Counted from the stretch's first letter, positions 19,503-28,300 are shown. The stretch is DNA of 64,000 nucleotides from Aquincola tertiaricarbonis (GCF_023573145.1 NZ_CP097636.1:3224001-3288000), one strand, 5' to 3'. The notes: generated by a model not told the origin, from the letters alone. Numbers and translations: made by a program.

Positions 19503-21293
19503 TCAGAACAGCGCCTCGTCCATGGCCATCAGCGGCTCCAGGCCGGCGCGGCAGCTGCGGATCAGGCCGGCGGTCTCGGGCAGCAGCTTGGCGAAATAGA
19601 AGCGCGCGGTGTGCAGCTTGGCGGTGTAGAACGGGTCGCCCGCGTCCTTCTTCTCGAGCGCCACCTTGGCCATGCGGGCCCAGAAGTACGCAAACACCAG
19701 GTGGCCGGTCACGCGCAGGTAGTCCACCGCGGCGGCGCCCACCTCGTCGGGGTTGCGCATCGCCTTCATGCCGATCTCGGTGGTGAGCTTGGTCACCTTG
19801 TCGCCCAGGTCGGCCAGCGGGTTGATGAACTCCTGCATGTCCTCGTTCACGCCCTCTTCTTCCACGAAGGCGGCAACCTTCTTGCCGAAGGCCTTGAGCT
19901 TCTTGCCGCCGTCGGCCAGCACCTTGCGCCCCAGCAGGTCCAGCGACTGGATGGTGTTGGTGCCCTCGTAGATCATGTTGATCCGCGAGTCGCGCACGTA
20001 CTGCTCCATGCCCCACTCGGCGATGAAGCCGTGGCCGCCGTACACCTGCATGCAGTGCGAGGTGGCGATCCAGGCGTTGTCGGTGATGAAGGCCTTGATG
20101 ATGGGCGTCAGCAGCGCCACCTCGTCGGCGGCGGCCTGGCGCTCGGCCTCGTCTTCGCTGGCCAGTTCCACGTCCAGCTGCAGCGAGGTGTACATGGACA
20201 TCGCGCGGCCACCCTCGGCATAGGCGCGGGCGGTCAGCAGCATCTTGCGCACGTCGGGGTGCACGATGATGGGATCGGCCGGCTGATCGGGCGCCTTGGG
20301 GCCCGACAGCGCACGCATCTGCAGCCGGTCCTTGGCGTAGGCCACGGCGTTCTGGTAGGCGATCTCGGTCAGGCCCAGGCTCTGGTTGCCCACGCCCAGG
20401 CGGGCGGCGTTCATCATCACGAACATCGCGGCCAGGCCCTTGTGCGGCTGGCCCACCATCCAGCCGCGTGCACCTTCCATCGTGATCTGCGCGGTGGCGT
20501 TGCCGTGGATGCCCATCTTGTGCTCCAGGCCGGTGCAGAAGATGGGGTTGCGCTCGCCCAGCGAGCCATCGTCGTTCGGGATGAACTTGGGCACCACGAA
20601 CAGCGAGATGCCCTTGCTGCCGGCCGGTGCGTCGGGCAGGCGGGCCAGCACCAGGTGCACGATGTTGGCGGCCAGGTCGTGTTCACCGGCCGAGATGAAG
20701 ATCTTGTTGCCGCTGATCTTGTAGCTGCCGTCGGCCTGCGGCTCGGCCTTGCTGCGCAGCAGGCCCAGGTCGGTGCCGCAATGCGGCTCGGTCAGGCACA
20801 TGGTGCCGGTCCATTCGCCGCTGGTCAGCTTGGGCAGGTAGCGCTGCTGCAGCTCGGGCGAGCCGTGGGCGTGCAGCGCCTCGTAGGCGCCGTGCGACAG
20901 GCCGGGGTACATGGTCCAGGCCTGGTTGGCCGAGTTCATCATCTCGTACAGGCACTGGTTGAGCGTGACCGGCAGGCCCTGGCCGCCGTAGGCCGGATCG
21001 CAGCTCAGCGCGGCCCAGCCGCCTTCCACGTACTGCGCATAAGCCTCCTTGAAGCCGGTGGGCGCCTTCACCTCGTGGGTGGTCTTGTCCAGCACGCAGC
21101 CTTCGCGGTCGCCCACCTGGTTCAGCGGCAGCAGCACCTGCGCGGCGAACTTGCCCGCTTCTTCCAGCACCGCATTGATGGTGTCCGCATCCACCTCGGC
21201 GTGCTTGGGCAGCGCCTTCAGCGTGCCGGTGGCGTCGAGCAGCTCGTGCAGCACGAATTGCATGTCGCGCAGCGGGGGCGTGTATTGGGGCAT
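19503..21293 (-). CDS. Acyl-CoA dehydrogenase, long-chain type with C-terminal domain
   Basis: 596-aa FAD-dependent enzyme for the first step of beta-oxidation, first gene of the five-gene operon. It starts MPQYTPPLRDMQFVLHELLD. The FAD/substrate core includes GTMCLTEPHCGTDLGLLR and KIFISAGEHDLA. The helical C-domain includes IANIVHLV-type and CMQVYGGHGFIAEWGMEQYVRD blocks; the catalytic Glu is expected near YEGTNTIQSLDLLGRK. A further C-terminal extension (about 480-596) is that of the larger FadE-like subfamily. A GAGGAG ribosome site precedes the ATG. The promoter is probably in the 82-base gap to the TetR gene, which also holds a half-operator GAACGA at 21326. Confidence 0.94.
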   Translation of the reverse strand: MPQYTPPLRDMQFVLHELLDATGTLKALPKHAEVDADTINAVLEEAGKFAAQVLLPLNQVGDREGCVLDKTTHEVKAPTGFKEAYAQYVEGGWAALSCDPAYGGQGLPVTLNQCLYEMMNSANQAWTMYPGLSHGAYEALHAHGSPELQQRYLPKLTSGEWTGTMCLTEPHCGTDLGLLRSKAEPQADGSYKISGNKIFISAGEHDLAANIVHLVLARLPDAPAGSKGISLFVVPKFIPNDDGSLGERNPIFCTGLEHKMGIHGNATAQITMEGARGWMVGQPHKGLAAMFVMMNAARLGVGNQSLGLTEIAYQNAVAYAKDRLQMRALSGPKAPDQPADPIIVHPDVRKMLLTARAYAEGGRAMSMYTSLQLDVELASEDEAERQAAADEVALLTPIIKAFITDNAWIATSHCMQVYGGHGFIAEWGMEQYVRDSRINMIYEGTNTIQSLDLLGRKVLADGGKKLKAFGKKVAAFVEEEGVNEDMQEFINPLADLGDKVTKLTTEIGMKAMRNPDEVGAAAVDYLRVTGHLVFAYFWARMAKVALEKKDAGDPFYTAKLHTARFYFAKLLPETAGLIRSCRAGLEPLMAMDEALF

Positions 21294-21375
21294 GGTCGGG
21301 TCTCCTCGACGGGTGGGCTACGGTTGAACGAAAAACGGGACAACAACGACGCGCCCCTTGGCGCGCCGCCGGAAT

Positions 21376-22032
21376 TCAAGGCAAGGCGCCGGGCTGGGCG
21401 TAGTACTGCACGATGCGCTCGAAGGCATTGCGCGCCCGGTCGATGGCGCCGGGGATGCGCAGGAAACGGGCGTCGTGGTGCAACGACAGGATCAGGCCGT
21501 GTACCTCGAACACCATCTGCAGCGCATCGGTATCGGCACGCAGATGGCCTTCGGTGATGGCCAGGCGGATCGCGCGGTCGAGCGCGCTCTGCCAGGAACG
21601 CACCATGTCGGCCAGTGCATCGCGCACCGGGCCGGGCCGGTCGTCGAACTCGACCGCGCCGCTGATGTAGATGCAACCCGAATCCAGCTCCACCGACACC
21701 CGGCGCACCCAGCGCTCGAACAGCGCGCGCAGCCGCGGCAGGCCGCGCGGCTCGCGGATGGCGGGGTAGAAGACTTCTTCCTCGAAGCGCGCGTGGTACT
21801 CGCGGATGACGGAGATCTGCAGCTCTTCACGCGAGCCGAAGTGGGCGAACACGCCCGACTTGCTCATCTGCATCAGCTCGGCCAGCACGCCGATGGACAG
21901 GCCTTCCAGGCCGGCGCTGGAAGCCAGGCTCAGCGCCGCATCGAGGATGGCGGCGCGGGTCTGCTGACCCTTTTGCAAGGGCTGGCGCCCGGGCTTGGCG
22001 GCGGGCGGCACGGCGGCGGCGTTGGACTGCAT
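21376..22032 (-). CDS. TetR-family repressor of the beta-oxidation operon
   Basis: 218-aa transcription factor. The N-terminal helix-turn-helix covers about residues 24-72 (TRAAILDAALSLASSAGLEG, IGVLAELMQMSKSGVFAHFG), and the ligand domain follows (C-terminal TetR_C-like, with ELDSGCIYISGAVEFDDRPG). The ATG at 22032 is the family start, with a basic tail MQSNAAAVPPAAKPGRQPLQ. The gene precedes the acyl-CoA dehydrogenase operon on the same strand. A perfect GAACGA/TCGTTC palindrome lies 31 bases upstream of its start. It is likely released by acyl-CoA or a fatty-acid signal, by analogy with FadR/PsrA-type TetR proteins. Confidence 0.9.
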   Translation of the reverse strand: MQSNAAAVPPAAKPGRQPLQKGQQTRAAILDAALSLASSAGLEGLSIGVLAELMQMSKSGVFAHFGSREELQISVIREYHARFEEEVFYPAIREPRGLPRLRALFERWVRRVSVELDSGCIYISGAVEFDDRPGPVRDALADMVRSWQSALDRAIRLAITEGHLRADTDALQMVFEVHGLILSLHHDARFLRIPGAIDRARNAFERIVQYYAQPGALP

Positions 22033-22062
22033 GACGGGCGGGGGGTGCGGCCAAAAAGAAAC

Positions 22063-22074
22063 GAACGATCGTTC
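22063..22074. promoter_or_regulatory. Palindromic TetR operator candidate
   Basis: GAACGATCGTTC, a perfect 12-bp dyad, 31 bases before the TetR start codon and next to an AT-rich stretch. A half-site GAACGA recurs at 21326-21331, upstream of the acyl-CoA dehydrogenase. The position suggests autoregulation. Confidence 0.65.
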
Positions 22075-22163
22075 TATTTTGCAGGCATCCACCCTTTTGT
22101 GGGGCCCTTGGCCGAAAAATTTTTCTCGGCCGCCCCGCGACCCCTGCCCCTTCCGGGGCAGCC

Positions 22164-23180
22164 TCACTCCTGGTCTTCGCCGTCGCTCTCCGGGCTGTCG
22201 GCATCGTCCGCGTCGGTGCGCGCCCGCTGGTCCAGTTGACCGCGCAGGCTGCCCGCACGTTCCACGAATTCGTCGGGCGTGATCGGTCGCGACAGGCGCC
22301 AGCCCGGTGTGGGCAGCACGCTCATGTACAGCGGGCCCACCAGCGGCGCCTCGTTCTGGTGGCGCAGCGTCATGCCGGTGGCGCCAGCCGCCACCAGCAT
22401 GCCCACGGCCATCGCGCCCAGCGTCTTGCGCCGCTGCGGAAACACCAGGGCGCCATGGCGCGCCAGCCACACCACGCTGACGACGGCGATCAGCGGCTCG
22501 ATGGTGCTGAAGAGCCCGGGCCAGGCCAGCGCAGCCGCCAGCTGCGGCAGCACGCTGCCCAGCACCGTGAGCAAGAGGGCGAAGCGCACCGCCAGCGCAA
22601 AGTGCACCTCGAACTCGAAACGGTGGCGGAACAGTTTGGCCACCACCGCCCACAGGCCCGACCACAGCAGCAACGCCAGCGGCGGGCCGAAGACCGCCGT
22701 CAGCCAGTCCGACGGTTTGCTGCCCGGGTCCAGCTGCACCCAGTGCTCGCCCAGCAGCAGCGCCCACAGCGCCAGCGCGCATCCGGCTGTGACCAGCGAG
22801 CGGCGGCGCTCGGCGGTACCGCCGAGGGGCACCTCGTCGGCCAGCACCTCGCCCGGCATGCGCAGCCGCAGGCGGGTGAGCCCGAGCTGCCAGTCTTGCG
22901 CGGCGGCCTGCGTCAGCGGCAGCCGCTGGCCGGCCTGCAGCTTGCGCCGGCCCACGCGCAAGCCGTTGAGGGAGGGCCCGGCGGTCAGCTGCAGCTCGCC
23001 CTGCTCGTCCAGCTCCAGCGTGGCGTGGTGGCCGGCGATGTGCGGGTCGTCCAGCACCAGGTGGCAGTCCATGCCGCGGCCGATGCGCACCGGCCAGGCC
23101 GTGACGTCGAACTGCCGCGGCAGCCGTCCGTCGCGGTCGAACACCTCGATCAGCGCGAGGCGGGCTGGTTCGGCTGCCAT
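22164..23180 (-). CDS. FHA-domain multi-pass membrane protein
   Basis: 338 aa. The N-terminal forkhead-associated domain (about residues 8-105) has the phosphothreonine-binding marks: VRIGRGMDCHLVLDD, HIAGHHATL and LNGLRVGRR. About five transmembrane helices follow at ~145-300 (for example AGCALALWALLLGEHW, FALLLTVLGSVLPQLAAALA, AVGMLVAAGATGMTL). The C-terminus is highly acidic (DADDADSPESDGEDQE). The ATG at 23180 lies inside the end of the serine protease gene (31-base overlap), so translation is coupled. Together they suggest an envelope system in which a phosphorylated partner is read by the FHA domain. No Ser/Thr kinase or phosphatase gene is in the window. Confidence 0.88.
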   Translation of the reverse strand: MAAEPARLALIEVFDRDGRLPRQFDVTAWPVRIGRGMDCHLVLDDPHIAGHHATLELDEQGELQLTAGPSLNGLRVGRRKLQAGQRLPLTQAAAQDWQLGLTRLRLRMPGEVLADEVPLGGTAERRRSLVTAGCALALWALLLGEHWVQLDPGSKPSDWLTAVFGPPLALLLWSGLWAVVAKLFRHRFEFEVHFALAVRFALLLTVLGSVLPQLAAALAWPGLFSTIEPLIAVVSVVWLARHGALVFPQRRKTLGAMAVGMLVAAGATGMTLRHQNEAPLVGPLYMSVLPTPGWRLSRPITPDEFVERAGSLRGQLDQRARTDADDADSPESDGEDQE

Positions 23181-24553
23181 GCAAATCCCTTCAGGTAATG
23201 GTCGGCCAGGCGCAGGGCGTTGTCCCAGCTCACGCCGTGGGCGTCGAAGCGGCCTTGGGCACCCACGGTGCGGCCGTCCAGCGTGGCGGCCAGCACGCTC
23301 ATGTCGTACAGCCCCGGCAGCTTGCGGTAGGCGCGCAGGCACAGCACCGAGCGCAGCGGCAGCGCGTCGGGCGCCTGCTTGACCTCGGACTCGCGGCAGG
23401 CGGGCGCGGTGAGCTGGCGCGTCTTCTGACCGAAGCCTTCGTTCTGGAAGCTGCTGCTGTAGCGCTCGGCAAAGCGCAGCGCGCCCAAGGAGCGGCCGTC
23501 GTAGGCCTCGTGCCGCACGCTGAAGTGGCCGGTCTGCAGGCTGCCGTCGATGTAGATGCGGCTGTCCATCGCGCAGTCCGAGCGCTCGAACTCCAGCCCG
23601 CGGCTGCCCGGCGGCGTGCTGCCGCCCCAACAGCGCATGAAGTCCTCCTGCGGCACCGGAATGGCGTAACGCGCATGGCCGGCCTGGCGCCAGGGCAGCG
23701 CGATGAAGGCGTCGGTCAGCTTCTGCTGGTGGGCCAGCAGCTGGCGGGCGATCTCGCCCTGCATCGGCTGGGTGACGGGCGCGTCGTTGCGGTGGGCCTC
23801 GAACAGCGCCCGGGCCGGCGCCGCCGGCACCAGGAAGCTGACCTGCTCGCCGTCGCGGCGCGATGCCACGTTGATGCCGATCACGCGCCCGCGGTCGTCC
23901 ACCGCCGGGCCGCCGCTCATGCCCGAGCTGAGCGAGCCGCCGAAGAAGATGGTGGGCACGAAGCTGCGTTCGACCATGCCGTTGAAGGCGCCCTCCACCA
24001 CCGCAAAGCCCACGTCCAGCGGGTTGCCCAGCGAGAAGATGCGCTCGCCGCGGCCCAGCGGCTGATCGGCCGGTCGGAAGGGCATCACCCCGCGTGCGGC
24101 CAGCGGCGCCGGGTCGGCCGCCTTCAGCAGCGCCAGGTCGTTGACCACATCCACCGCCAGCAACTGCAGCACGCCGCGCTGGCCGTCGTCGGTGCTGTAC
24201 ACCAGCCGGTAGCGCTGCGGCTCCAGCGCCATGGTGCTGACCACGTGGTAGTTGGTGATGAAGTGCCCCTGGTCGCTGACCAGGAAGCCCGAGCCCACCG
24301 ACGCCTGGCTGTCCTGCTGGCGCAGCAGCGTGCGCACCTGCACCAGGCGCTGGCGGGCGCTGTCGTACACCCGCTGGCCGCCGGCCGATGGCGGCGCCAC
24401 GGCGGAAGCGGCCGGCGCCGTGGGAGGCGCGATCGGGGGCGCGCTGGAGGGCGCGTTCAGGGGCGGGGCCGCGTTGGGCCCCGGCTGGGCGCCGGCCACC
24501 AGGGCCAGCGCCGTCAACGCCGCGGCCAGGGCGGCGCGTTGGATGACATGCAT
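23150..24553 (-). CDS. Exported trypsin-like serine protease (S1C/DegP-like)
   Basis: 467 aa with a signal peptide (MHVIQRAALAAALTALALVAGA). A Pro/Ala-rich linker (about 22-60) leads to a chymotrypsin-fold domain with the full triad: His in HFITNYHVVSTM, Asp in VVNDLALLKAAD, Ser in GSLSSGMSGGPAVDD. No PDZ domain is evident. The C-terminal ~200 residues (from about 265) are not recognised and contain several Cys (FMRCWGGSTPPGSRG, ERSDCAMDSR, TAPACRESE), probably disulfides in the periplasm. The ATG at 24553 is used rather than the GTG at 24730 because it starts the signal peptide. It overlaps the FHA gene downstream and is divergent from the HNH gene. Confidence 0.88.
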   Translation of the reverse strand: MHVIQRAALAAALTALALVAGAQPGPNAAPPLNAPSSAPPIAPPTAPAASAVAPPSAGGQRVYDSARQRLVQVRTLLRQQDSQASVGSGFLVSDQGHFITNYHVVSTMALEPQRYRLVYSTDDGQRGVLQLLAVDVVNDLALLKAADPAPLAARGVMPFRPADQPLGRGERIFSLGNPLDVGFAVVEGAFNGMVERSFVPTIFFGGSLSSGMSGGPAVDDRGRVIGINVASRRDGEQVSFLVPAAPARALFEAHRNDAPVTQPMQGEIARQLLAHQQKLTDAFIALPWRQAGHARYAIPVPQEDFMRCWGGSTPPGSRGLEFERSDCAMDSRIYIDGSLQTGHFSVRHEAYDGRSLGALRFAERYSSSFQNEGFGQKTRQLTAPACRESEVKQAPDALPLRSVLCLRAYRKLPGLYDMSVLAATLDGRTVGAQGRFDAHGVSWDNALRLADHYLKGFAWQPNQPASR

Positions 24554-24628
24554 GCCCCATTCTCGTCCGACCCGCGCTGGCGCGCGTTGCGGCGCCGGGG
24601 CCGTGTGGTAGGGATGTTTAACGGCGTG

Positions 24629-24658
24629 TTGAGTCGTGTCACGTTGACGCGCTATCCT
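24629..24658 (+). promoter_or_regulatory. Sigma-70-like promoter of the HNH gene
   Basis: TTGAGT (24629-24634), 18-base spacer, TATCCT (24653-24658), followed by a GGAAGG ribosome site at 24666-24671 nine bases before the ATG at 24681. Confidence 0.5.
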
Positions 24659-24680
24659 GTGCCTCGGAAGGTTCGCATCC

Positions 24681-25238
24681 ATGGACGTGTTGCAGCTCGA
24701 CGTGTCAGGACGCCCGCAAGCCTGGATCACCGCGCGTGAGGCCGCCGTGATCTATGCCAGCGACGGCGTGGCCTGGACGCTTGGCGACCCGATGCAGGTG
24801 CTGCGTGGCGGCATCCAGCGCGCCACCGGCCGGCAATCGGTGATCACCGTGCATTCCATCATCGCCGTGCGCGGCGCCGTGCCCAGCCGGGCCTGGCGGC
24901 AGTCGCCGGCCTTGTCCAACCAGAAGCTGTTCGTGCGCGACCGGCAGATCTGCGCCTACTGCGGCGGCCACTTCCATGTGGACGACCTGACGCGCGAGCA
25001 CATCGTGCCCACCTCGCGCGGCGGCGCCGACAGCTGGATGAACTGCATCACCGCCTGCAAGGCCTGCAACGGCCGCAAGGGCAGCCGGCTGCCCGAAGAA
25101 GCGCGCATGACGCTGATGTACCTGCCCTACGTGCCCAGCCTGCACGAGGACATGATCCTGCGTGGCCGCCGCATCCTGGCCGACCAGATGGAATTCCTGC
25201 TGGCCAGCGTGCCGCGTTCCAGCCGCCTGCACACTTAG
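24681..25238 (+). CDS. HNH endonuclease-family protein
   Basis: 185 aa. The C-terminal half holds an HNH module with zinc knuckles: CAYCGGHFHVDDLTREHIVP (first Cys pair and catalytic His), then SRGGADSWMNCITACKACNG with Asn and the second Cys pair. The N-terminal ~85 residues (QPQAWITAREAAVIYASDG) form a conserved betaproteobacterial extension. Proteins of this size, without a methylase or other restriction gene nearby, are common chromosomal housekeeping HNH proteins. The real substrate is unknown. It is monocistronic, with its own promoter and ribosome site, and divergent from the serine protease gene. Confidence 0.9.
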   Translation: MDVLQLDVSGRPQAWITAREAAVIYASDGVAWTLGDPMQVLRGGIQRATGRQSVITVHSIIAVRGAVPSRAWRQSPALSNQKLFVRDRQICAYCGGHFHVDDLTREHIVPTSRGGADSWMNCITACKACNGRKGSRLPEEARMTLMYLPYVPSLHEDMILRGRRILADQMEFLLASVPRSSRLHT

Positions 25239-25362
25239 GCTCAGCCGCCCGCGGGGCCGGGCTCAACAAAAACTTACGCGTCCGACACGAACGGCCCCGG
25301 CGGCGGCGGGTCAACTCCTGCACCCGCCTGCACGTTGTGGCAGGACGCATCGGAGAAGATTG

Positions 25363-25977
25363 ATGAACCGCACCCCCGCCCCCCGCCGCCCGGCCGGGCC
25401 CGCCACCCTGCTGCTGGCCGTGTGCATGGCCGCTTCGCTGGCCGCCTGCTCCACCACCAGCCCCGACGTCGTCCAGCGCGGCGACGCCCAGCGCCTGTCC
25501 AGCGTGCAGGACGCTACCGTGCTGTCGGTGCGGCCGGTCACGGTGGACGGCAGCCAGAGCGGCGGTGGCGGCGTTACCGGCGCGCTGGTGGGCGGTGCGC
25601 TGGGCGCCAGCCGCAGCCACGGCACCGAGTCCGCCATCATCGGCGTGCTGGGCGCGGTGGCCGGCGCGGTGGTGGGCAATGCGGTGGAACGCACCGCCAC
25701 CCGCGAAGACGCCTACGAAATCCTGGTGCAGCTGCCCAGCGGCGAGCGCCGCGCGGTGGTGCAGGCCAAGGGCAACGAGAACTGGCAACCGGGCGAACCG
25801 GTGATCCTGGTCACCAGCGGCGGCAAGACCCGCGTCGCCCGGGCCCCGGCCGGCACCGTGCCGCGCACCAATCCGCCGGCGCCGGTGTATTCGCCGCAGC
25901 CGCCCAGCTCGCAGGCACCGGCCACCACGCCCAGCGTCGCGCCCGTGTACTCGCCCACCGGGCCGCTGCGCAGCTGA
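25363..25977 (+). CDS. Glycine-zipper lipoprotein (SlyB/Pcp-like)
   Basis: 204-aa outer-membrane-type lipoprotein. Signal peptide with lipobox LAAC-S at about residues 26-30. A glycine-zipper 2TM region (about 66-107: VTGALVGGALGAS, AIIGVLGAVAGAVVGNAVE) is followed by the beta-rich SlyB-type segment YEILVQLPSGERRAVVQ. The C-terminal tail contains repeated PVYSP units (VYSPQPPSSQAP, VYSPTGPLRS). The ATG at 25363 has GGAGAAG upstream and matches the lipoprotein start; a frame from 25162 inside the HNH gene is rejected. Such proteins tune envelope integrity. The preceding gap (25239-25362) holds no recognisable gene. Confidence 0.88.
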   Translation: MNRTPAPRRPAGPATLLLAVCMAASLAACSTTSPDVVQRGDAQRLSSVQDATVLSVRPVTVDGSQSGGGGVTGALVGGALGASRSHGTESAIIGVLGAVAGAVVGNAVERTATREDAYEILVQLPSGERRAVVQAKGNENWQPGEPVILVTSGGKTRVARAPAGTVPRTNPPAPVYSPQPPSSQAPATTPSVAPVYSPTGPLRS

Positions 25978-26043
25978 TCGGGCGCAGGCCTGCCACCTCG
26001 CGGGCCGATGCAGGGCAGCCACCGGGCAGTTAACCTCGGTGGC

Positions 26044-26766
26044 ATGACCCACCTCCCGCGCACGCTCGCGTCGCTCACCCTGGCCCTGGCCGGCGCCACC
26101 GGCCTGGCCGCCCCTGCCGCTGCCCCGGTGACCGTTGAAGACTCGATGGCCCAGCGCATGCAGGCCTGCACCGCCTGCCACGGCAAGGAGGGTCGGGCCG
26201 CCCGCGACGGCTACTACCCGCGCATCGCCGGCAAACCGGCCGGCTACCTGTACAACCAGCTCGTCAACTTCCGCGACGGCCGGCGCCACTACGCGCTGAT
26301 GGGCGAGCTGCTGGCGCCGCTGACCGACGAGTACCTGCACGAGATCGCCGGCCACTTCGCCAGCCTGGACCTGCCCTACCCTGCGCCCAAGGCGCCCACC
26401 GGCACGCCGGAAGAACGCGCCCGCGGCCAGCGGCTGGTGACCCAGGGCGACGCCTCGCGCAAGATCCCCGCCTGCGCCGCCTGCCACGGCGCCGCGCTCA
26501 CCGGCGTGGCCCCGGCGGTGCCGGGGCTGCTGGGCCTGCCGCGCGACTACCTCAATGCCCAGCTGGGCGCCTGGCGCACCGGCCAGCGCAAGGCGCACGC
26601 GCCGGACTGCATGGGCCAGATCGCCCGCAGCCTGGCGCCCGAGGACATCGGCGCGGTGTCGCACTACCTGGCGGCGCAGCCGCTGCCGGCCGATGCCCAC
26701 CCAGTGGCCGTGCCACCGCCCAGCTGGCCGATGCGCTGCGGCGGCCTGCCGGAGGCCGCGAAGTGA
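26044..26766 (+). CDS. Diheme cytochrome c (c4-like)
   Basis: 240-aa periplasmic electron carrier with a signal peptide ending near GLAAPAAA. It has two CxxCH haem sites: CTACHGKEGRA at about residue 44 and CAACHGAALTG at about 145, each followed by a YYPRIAGKPAGYL or VPGLLGLPRDYL segment as in c4 cytochromes. The ATG at 26044 starts the signal peptide; the ATG at 26008 adds 12 unlikely residues. The stop overlaps the next cytochrome's GTG (GTGA), so the two are translated together. They probably form a relay to a terminal oxidase, but no catalytic dehydrogenase subunit is adjacent. Confidence 0.9.
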   Translation: MTHLPRTLASLTLALAGATGLAAPAAAPVTVEDSMAQRMQACTACHGKEGRAARDGYYPRIAGKPAGYLYNQLVNFRDGRRHYALMGELLAPLTDEYLHEIAGHFASLDLPYPAPKAPTGTPEERARGQRLVTQGDASRKIPACAACHGAALTGVAPAVPGLLGLPRDYLNAQLGAWRTGQRKAHAPDCMGQIARSLAPEDIGAVSHYLAAQPLPADAHPVAVPPPSWPMRCGGLPEAAK

Positions 26767-28091
26767 GCGCCGCACGCCCCCCGCGCAGCCGGCTGCGCCA
26801 GGCGCTGGTCGGCATCGCCGGCGTTGCGCTGCTGGCCGGCGCCGTCTTCGGCGCCCGTGTGCTATGGGAACTGCGCGATGGCCGCGATGCCGCACGCCCC
26901 GCCGCCCAGCTGCCGCCCCCGACCGCCGAGCTGGTGGCCCAGGGCGCCTACCTGGCGCGTGCCGGCAACTGCATGGCCTGCCACACCGCGCGCGGCGGCG
27001 CCAGCGGTGCCGGCGGCGCGGCCATTCCCACGCCCTTCGGCACCGTCTACACCAGCAACATCACGCCCGACGTGGGGACCGGCATCGGCGCCTGGTCGGC
27101 CGACGACTTCTGGCTGGCGATGCACGAGGGCCGCTCGCGCGACGGGCGGCTGCTGTACCCGGCCTTTCCGTACCCCAACACCACGCACGTGTCGCGGGCC
27201 GATTCGGACGCGCTGTTCGCCTACCTGCGCAGCCTGCCGCCGGTGGCGCAACCGGCGCGGCCGCACGAGCTTCGCTTTCCGGTGAACACCCAGCTGGCGC
27301 TGGCGGCCTGGCGCACGCTGTACTTCCGCCCTGCCTCATTCGAGCCCGACACCCGCCAATCGGCCGAATGGAACCGCGGGGCCTACCTGGTGCAGGGCCT
27401 GGGCCACTGCAACGCCTGCCACGCCACCCGCAACGTGCTGGGCGCCACCCGCAACACGCTGGACCTGGGCGGCGGACTGATTCCGATGCAGAACTGGTAC
27501 GCGCCGGCCCTCAACTCGCCGCAGCAGGCCGGCGTGGCCGAGTGGCCGCAGGCCGACGTGGTGGCGCTGCTGCAGCACGGCGTGGCGCCGCAAGGCTCGG
27601 TCATCGGCCCGATGGCCGAGGTGGTGCTGCACAGCACCCAGCACCTGCGGCCTGACGACCTGAACGCCATGGCCACCTACCTGCGCGGCCTGCCGCAGCA
27701 GCCGGCGCCGTTGCCGCGCCGCGAAGCGCCGCCCGCCGGCGCCGACCGGCTGGCGCGGGGCCAGGCGCTGTACGGCACCCATTGCGCCAGCTGCCATGGC
27801 GAGCAAGGCCAGGGCGCGCCTGGCATCTACCCTCGCCTGGCCGGCAACCGCACGGTGACGATGGAGCCGCCCGCCAACCTGGTGCGGGTGGTGCTGGCCG
27901 GGGGATTTCCGCCGGCCACCGCCGGCAACCCGCGGCCTTACGGCATGCCGCCGTTTGCCACCGTGCTCACCGACGACGAAGTGGCCACGCTGCTGAGCTA
28001 CGTGCGCAGCGCCTGGGGCCACCAAGCCGCGCCGCTCAGCACCTTCGAGGTGAATCGCTTTCGCACCGGGTCGACGGCCGGAGGCTATTGA
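26763..28091 (+). CDS. Triheme cytochrome c, dehydrogenase-type subunit
   Basis: 442 aa, GTG start overlapping the previous stop. One N-terminal membrane anchor (ALVGIAGVALLAGAVFGARV) is followed by three CxxCH sites: CMACHTARGG (~71), CNACHATRNV (~216) and CASCHGEQGQG (~341). Blocks such as NITPDVGTGIGAWSADDFW and GRLLYPAFPYPNTTHVS are typical of the cytochrome subunit of alcohol/gluconate/aldehyde dehydrogenase complexes (AdhB/GADH type). Usually the flavin or PQQ subunit is encoded alongside, but here only the diheme cytochrome is. It therefore either serves a dehydrogenase encoded elsewhere or acts as a general electron relay. Confidence 0.9.
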   Translation: MSAARPPRSRLRQALVGIAGVALLAGAVFGARVLWELRDGRDAARPAAQLPPPTAELVAQGAYLARAGNCMACHTARGGASGAGGAAIPTPFGTVYTSNITPDVGTGIGAWSADDFWLAMHEGRSRDGRLLYPAFPYPNTTHVSRADSDALFAYLRSLPPVAQPARPHELRFPVNTQLALAAWRTLYFRPASFEPDTRQSAEWNRGAYLVQGLGHCNACHATRNVLGATRNTLDLGGGLIPMQNWYAPALNSPQQAGVAEWPQADVVALLQHGVAPQGSVIGPMAEVVLHSTQHLRPDDLNAMATYLRGLPQQPAPLPRREAPPAGADRLARGQALYGTHCASCHGEQGQGAPGIYPRLAGNRTVTMEPPANLVRVVLAGGFPPATAGNPRPYGMPPFATVLTDDEVATLLSYVRSAWGHQAAPLSTFEVNRFRTGSTAGGY

Positions 28092-28300
28092 GCTGAGCTG
28101 CGCCACGAGGCAGGCACCAGAAACTTGAGGGTTGTCCTTCCCCCGCAGGGGTGAACCGCGTGAAGCATTTCACGAAGGCAGATCACACTGTGGGGCGCCA
28201 GCCCCAGATCATGGGGAGACGATCGCGGCTGGACGGGCGAGCATCGCGCAAGCGCCCAGAAGCAAATAGTTGCAATTGCAGCGGGCGTGTGAAGGACCCC

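Noticed and set aside
16690..19599. 969-codon plus-strand open frame opposite the dehydrogenase/hydratase gene
   Set aside because: Shadow frame of a clear enzyme gene; no start context or domains.
21350..21365. CGCGCC/GGCGCG hairpin after the TetR gene as a terminator
   Set aside because: Short stem with no T-tract and in very GC-rich DNA; not strong enough to annotate.
28150..28175. Possible regulatory hairpin GTGAA-GCAT-TTCAC before the signalling gene
   Set aside because: A five-bp stem without other support is too common by chance.
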